A DNA stretch of 64,000 bases from Pseudoclavibacter sp. AY1H1 (GTDB lineage: Bacteria; Actinomycetota; Actinomycetes; Actinomycetales; Microbacteriaceae): positions 91,913-155,912 of the forward strand of contig NZ_PSXX01000011.1 in assembly GCF_002931055.1 (NCBI RefSeq), given 5' to 3'. The notes beneath the pieces are model-generated. The model did no database searches, was not told the origin of the DNA, and worked only from the letters and a program-made list of their open reading frames with translations. The position numbers and the translations under genes are program-made. Position 1 is the first letter of the stretch; the number at the start of each line of letters is the position of its first letter. Positions 60,417-64,000 of this stretch are shown one piece after another.

Positions 60417-61447
60417 CCGCAACAGTTCCGGCCGCAGTCGGCAATGCCGGGACGGCAGGCGCGGGAGCCCCCGCCCCCGGCGACCACGAGGTCGAATACG
60501 CGCCGTCCAAGTCGCTGCTCGCGCGAGTCCCACGCAGCGTGTGGCCGCTGGTCGCATTCCTCGTGCTGTTCCTCATCGGCGGCATCATCCGCCCGAACCT
60601 CATCACGATCGAGTCGCTCATCGGCACGGCGACCTTCGCGATCATCCTCTCCATCGCCTCGTTCGGGCAGACGTTCGCCGTCATCCAGGCCGGCATCGAC
60701 CTGTCCGTCCCCAACACGATCGCGTTCTCCGCGCTGTCGTTCCTCGCCATGGTCGGCCCCCTCGGCCCGTTCGGCGCGTTCCTCGGCGCGCTCCTCGCAG
60801 GCGCCGTCATCGGACTCCTCAACGGGCTCGTCATCGCGAAGCTCGGCCTCACCCCCATCGTCACGACGATCGCCATGAACGGCCTCCTGTTCGGCGTGAT
60901 CCTGCTGCAGTTCAACTTCTCCGAGCTGACGCAGATCCCCGACTTCATCACGGCGATCACCTCCGCGCAGATCAGCGTCCTCGGCCTCTCCATGGCCGCG
61001 GTCCTCCCCCTCGGACTCGTGCTCATGGTCGTGCTGCAGCTCGTCCTCAGCTACACCGGATGGGGACGCTCCCTCTTCCTCGTCGGTGCGGCCCCCGAGA
61101 CGGCGAGGCTCGCAGGCCTCCCCGTCGACCGCATCCGTATCACCGGGTACATCATCTCGGGCATGCTCGCCGCCTTCGCCGGCATGGTCATCGTCGGCTA
61201 CTTCCAGCAGGCGTCCGCGACCATGGGCGACAGCTACCTGCTCTCCTCCGTCGCCGCAGTCGTCGTGGGTGGAGCGTCCATCTTCGGTGGCCGAGGATCG
61301 GTGGTCGGCACGGTTGGCGGAGCGCTCGTGCTCGGCCAGGTCGCGACGCTCGTCACCGTCCTCAACCTGGGCTCCAACGTGCAGCAGCTCATCTACGGCG
61401 CCATCATCCTCGTCGTGATCTCCCTCTACGGGCGCAAGCGCGGCTAG
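60413..61447 (+). CDS. Sugar ABC transporter permease (RbsC-like), second
   Basis: A 344-residue relative of the preceding permease: SFGQTFAVIQAGIDLSVPNT, LLNGLVIAKLGLTPIVTTIA, LVGAAPETARLAGLPVDRIR and LLSSVAAVVVGGASIFGGRGS. In the helix-3 block the common G-G-I-D-L-S reads A-G-I-D-L-S. A polar N-terminal leader of about 35 residues precedes the first helix. ATGA overlap with the first permease implies coupled translation and probably a heterodimeric channel. A long hairpin lies 26 bases after its stop and likely ends the ABC operon. Confidence 0.92.
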   Translation: MTATVPAAVGNAGTAGAGAPAPGDHEVEYAPSKSLLARVPRSVWPLVAFLVLFLIGGIIRPNLITIESLIGTATFAIILSIASFGQTFAVIQAGIDLSVPNTIAFSALSFLAMVGPLGPFGAFLGALLAGAVIGLLNGLVIAKLGLTPIVTTIAMNGLLFGVILLQFNFSELTQIPDFITAITSAQISVLGLSMAAVLPLGLVLMVVLQLVLSYTGWGRSLFLVGAAPETARLAGLPVDRIRITGYIISGMLAAFAGMVIVGYFQQASATMGDSYLLSSVAAVVVGGASIFGGRGSVVGTVGGALVLGQVATLVTVLNLGSNVQQLIYGAIILVVISLYGRKRG

Positions 61448-61473
61448 CCCACATTCCGCCTCGCTGGCGCAGC

Positions 61474-61523
61474 GTTGTGGCCTCCTGCTGTTCCCGCCCC
61501 CGGGAGCGACAGGAGGCCACAAC
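61474..61523. terminator. Compound hairpin after the ABC operon
   Basis: GTTGTGGCCTCCTG (61474-61487) pairs perfectly with 61510-61523; the loop contains a second small stem (TCCCG with CGGGA). It lies between the last permease and the RidA gene and probably separates the two transcription units. Confidence 0.75.
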
Positions 61524-61721
61524 TCTGCCGCGGGGTGGTGCGGCGAGGACTCCCCTCGCCGCAGCCCTGACCGTTCGCCAACCTCGCGTGCCGGCTGCGT
61601 CGCCCCCAGAACGTGGGTACGCTCTCTGTGCTCCGAAAGTCCGCGAAGCGCACCTCCCCGTCGCACCGCCGACCCGAAGCGTCTCCCCCGTCCGACCAGC
61701 ATCCAGCGCAGGAGAACACCC

Positions 61722-62135
61722 GTGTCGACCTTCGTCTCCCTCATCCGAGCCAGCACGCTCAGCGACGCCGCCGAGTACGCCTACGCCTCCGCCGTCGAGC
61801 CCAGCGCCCGCCTCATCTTCCCCGCCGGCGCCTGCCCGCTCAACGACGACGGCACGACCGCCGCGATCGGGGACTACGCCGGGCAGGCAGCCAAGTGCGT
61901 CGAGAACCTGCGCGTCGCCCTCGCCGAAGCCGGGGCCGAGCTCAGCGACGTCGCCAGCACCCGCGTGCTCGTCGCATCCACCTCGCAAGCCGACCTCGTC
62001 ACCGCGTGGGAGGTCGTCCGCGACGCATTCGGCGACCACGACGTCCCGAGCACCCTCCTCGGCGTCACCGTGCTCGGCTACGACCACCAGCTCGTGGAGA
62101 TCGAAGCCGTGGCCGCCGTCGCGCCTGCGGAGTAA
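61722..62135 (+). CDS. RidA (YjgF/YER057c/UK114) family protein
   Basis: A 137-residue member of the Rid superfamily of small trimeric proteins, which in the best-studied members hydrolyse reactive enamine/imine intermediates. Visible features are AYASAVEPSARLIFPAGACP, AAKCVENLRVALAEAGAEL and STRVLVASTSQADLVTAWEV. The arginine normally placed before the final strands of RidA is not obvious (VTVLGYDHQLVEIEAVA), so it may belong to another Rid subfamily with a different substrate. GTG 61722 has CAGGAG upstream. It may detoxify amines linked to the neighbouring catabolic genes; that is inference. Confidence 0.85.
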   Translation: MSTFVSLIRASTLSDAAEYAYASAVEPSARLIFPAGACPLNDDGTTAAIGDYAGQAAKCVENLRVALAEAGAELSDVASTRVLVASTSQADLVTAWEVVRDAFGDHDVPSTLLGVTVLGYDHQLVEIEAVAAVAPAE

Positions 62136-62291
62136 CCCGCCGTCGGCGTCCTCCTGAGCGGGTCGCTGGGGTTGCTCCCATCTGCGGTCAGCAGTATGGG
62201 CAGCGGGTGCGAGACGTGCACCCACCTGACAGGCGCGGACGGGCGCAATCCGCCCGCCGTGCCGCCCGCGTATCGATCAAAGGAGATCGCC

Positions 62292-63866
62292 GTGTTCAAG
62301 AGCCCCTACCCAGACGAGCAGATCCCGAACGTCTCGGTCTTCGATTTCCTCTTCTCCGAGCTCAGCGAAGCAGATGCCGCCCGCACCGCGATCGTCGACG
62401 GCACCACCGGCGCCGAGACGACCTTCGGGACCCTCAAGCAGCACATCGAGCTCATCGCGGGCGCGCTCGCCGGGGGCGGGCTCGGACTCGGCGACGTCGT
62501 CGCCCTCCACTGCCCGAACGTGCCCGCCTTCGCATCGGTGTTCCACGGCATCCTCCGCTCCGGCGCGACAGCCACCACCATCAACGCGCTCTACACCGCG
62601 GAGGAGATCGAGACGCAGCTGCGCGACTCCGGCGCGAAGCTCCTCTTCACGGTGAGCCCCCTCCTCCAGCAGGCGCGCGCCGGCGCCATCGCCGCCGGCC
62701 TCGAGCAGGACGCCATCATCGTCCTCGACGGCGCAGAGGGCTACCACGACCTCCGCGAGCTGCTCGCCGCGGGACTCCCCGCCCCAGAGGTGAGCTTCGA
62801 CCCCGCCACGCACGTCGCCGTGCTCCCCTACTCATCCGGCACGACGGGCAAGCCGAAGGGCGTCATGCTCAGCCACACGAACCTCGTCGCCAACGTCGTG
62901 CAGACCTACCCCGTCCTCGACGTCGAGGACGACGACGTCGTGCTGGCGCTCCTCCCCTTCTTCCACATCTACGGCATGACCGTGCTCCTCGACATCGCCA
63001 TCAAGAAGCGGGCCAGACTCGTCACCATGCCGAAGTTCGAGCTCGGCGAGTTCCTCCGCATCATCGAGACGCATCGATGCACGTACCTGTTCATCGCGCC
63101 GCCCATCGCAGTCGCCCTCGCGAAGCATCCGCTCATCGACACGTTCGACCTGTCGAGCGTGCGGTCCGTCTTCTCCGGAGCAGCCCCCATCGACGTCGCC
63201 CTCATGAAAGCCGTCGCCGACCGCATCGGGACCCGCACGAGGCAGGGCTACGGGATGAGCGAGGCGAGCCCCGTCACGCACGTGCTGCCGCCCACGGAGA
63301 CCGGCATGTCGCTCGGGTCCGTCGGCGTGCCCATCGCCAACACGGAGGTGAAGCTCGTCTCGGTCGACACGGGCAAGGAGATCGACGCGGTCGAAGACGG
63401 GCAGAGCGAGCCGGGCGAGATCTGGGTGCGCGGACCCCAGATCATGCTCGGCTACCTCGGCCGCGACGACGCCACCCACGAGGCGGTCGACAGCGACGGC
63501 TTCCTGCACACCGGCGACATCGCCACGGTCGGCCCACTCGGCGAGTTCACCATCGTCGACCGGCTCAAGGAGCTCATCAAGTACAAGGGCTACCAGGTCG
63601 CGCCCGCCGAACTCGAGGCGCTGCTGCTCACGCACCCCGACATCACCGACTCGGCCGTCGTCGGGGCGCTGGATGCCGACGGGCAGGAGATCCCGAAGGC
63701 ATTCGTCGTGCGCCGCGAGGGCTCGCCCCTCGACGAGGCGGGCGTCGAGGCCTTCGTCGCGGGCCACGTCGCGCCCCACAAGAAGGTGCGGGCCGTCGCG
63801 TTCATCGACGTCATCCCGAAGTCGGCCTCGGGGAAGATCCTTCGCAAGGACCTCCGCGCCCGCTGA
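62292..63866 (+). CDS. Acyl-/4-coumarate-CoA ligase family AMP-binding enzyme
   Basis: A 524-residue adenylate-forming enzyme that activates a carboxylic acid through an acyl-AMP to its CoA thioester. Motifs are LPYSSGTTGKPKGVMLSH (P-loop A3), LPFFHIYGMTVLL, RQGYGMSEASPVTHVLPP (A5), DGFLHTGDIATVGPLGEFTIVDRLKE (A7/A8, split here by normal spacing), YKGYQVAPAELE and KSASGKILRKDLR with the catalytic lysine (A10). The order and PFFHIYGM block resemble 4-coumarate/aryl-CoA ligases; the substrate is not certain. GTG 62292 has AAAGGAG just upstream; the longer frame upstream is not coding. Confidence 0.93.
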   Translation: MFKSPYPDEQIPNVSVFDFLFSELSEADAARTAIVDGTTGAETTFGTLKQHIELIAGALAGGGLGLGDVVALHCPNVPAFASVFHGILRSGATATTINALYTAEEIETQLRDSGAKLLFTVSPLLQQARAGAIAAGLEQDAIIVLDGAEGYHDLRELLAAGLPAPEVSFDPATHVAVLPYSSGTTGKPKGVMLSHTNLVANVVQTYPVLDVEDDDVVLALLPFFHIYGMTVLLDIAIKKRARLVTMPKFELGEFLRIIETHRCTYLFIAPPIAVALAKHPLIDTFDLSSVRSVFSGAAPIDVALMKAVADRIGTRTRQGYGMSEASPVTHVLPPTETGMSLGSVGVPIANTEVKLVSVDTGKEIDAVEDGQSEPGEIWVRGPQIMLGYLGRDDATHEAVDSDGFLHTGDIATVGPLGEFTIVDRLKELIKYKGYQVAPAELEALLLTHPDITDSAVVGALDADGQEIPKAFVVRREGSPLDEAGVEAFVAGHVAPHKKVRAVAFIDVIPKSASGKILRKDLRAR

Positions 63867-63903
63867 CGCGCACGGGCGCCGCGCCCGCCCGCGCGCGCCG
63901 AGA

Positions 63904-63950
63904 GCTGAGTTGTGGTCGTCAAGACGGCCGCAGAACGACCACAACTCAGC
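63904..63950. terminator. Long perfect hairpin followed by G-rich tract
   Basis: GCTGAGTTGTGGTCGT (63904-63919) pairs perfectly with 63935-63950. It shares TTGTGGTCGTCAA with the hairpin at 55234, and like that one is followed by a G-rich purine stretch that runs to the window edge. Confidence 0.8.
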
Positions 63951-64000
63951 CCTCGGCGAGAAGAGCAGCGCGAGGGGGAAGGGCGCGGGGAGGGGGGAAG

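Noticed and set aside
60173..61756. Long minus-strand open frame antisense to the two sugar permeases
   Set aside because: Same GC-driven antisense pattern; both permeases on the plus strand have complete family motifs.

Overview
The window is high-GC, densely packed DNA with many GTG starts, overlapping cistrons and actinobacterial signature families (DUF3180 next to folK, a TM2/DUF2510 protein, tilS-hpt-ftsH-fol gene order). It most resembles a Gram-positive actinobacterium of the Microbacteriaceae type; that placement is an inference from gene order and family content.

Region 1 (1-25,422) is a large exopolysaccharide locus. It holds two divergent acyltransferase-SGNH fusions, a Wzx-type flippase, a probable beta-propeller protein, two polysaccharide pyruvyl transferases on either side of a Wzy/O-antigen-ligase-like polymerase, four glycosyltransferases, a PASTA-like membrane protein, a DUF218 protein, a Tat-exported 793-residue protein, UDP-glucose dehydrogenase, a Wzz-tyrosine-kinase fusion, a lone SGNH hydrolase, a tandem pair of acyltransferases and galE. 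Together they would make an acidic polymer (glucuronate and pyruvate ketals) with acyl decorations, flip it, polymerise it and control its length. No initiating phosphoglycosyltransferase is visible.

Region 2 (25,600-26,842) is a small zinc-starvation module: a cysteine-free L36 paralogue and a divergent COG0523 protein that has lost its GTPase and CxCC motifs, with a perfect 15-bp Zur-like palindrome between them.

Region 3 (26,885-33,785) is the most unusual part: eight genes on the minus strand, each overlapping the next. In transcription order they encode a receiver-PIG-L deacetylase fusion, an ATP-grasp ligase, a PHP phosphoesterase, a processive GT2 synthase, a 46-residue membrane protein, two stand-alone receivers and a membrane histidine kinase. 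I read it as a glycan synthesis and modification system under post-translational two-component control.

Region 4 (33,930-43,002) is core housekeeping: DUF3180, FolB-FolK and FolE-FolP fusion proteins, FtsH, Hpt, TilS and inorganic pyrophosphatase. Region 5 (43,003-46,119) has an intergenic hairpin cluster, a secreted M23 peptidase and tRNA-Glu, tRNA-Asp and tRNA-Phe. Region 6 (46,122-56,140) contains a membrane/GNAT-like protein, a YedY-type molybdopterin oxidoreductase, a DUF368 lipid transporter, a TM2 protein, a carboxylesterase, two NCS2 nucleobase permeases and a DUF4287-like protein. Region 7 (56,416-63,866) is a ribose-type sugar ABC operon behind a LacI-type operator, then a RidA-family protein and an acyl-CoA ligase. 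Long perfect hairpins recur in the intergenic gaps from 43 kb to the right edge.
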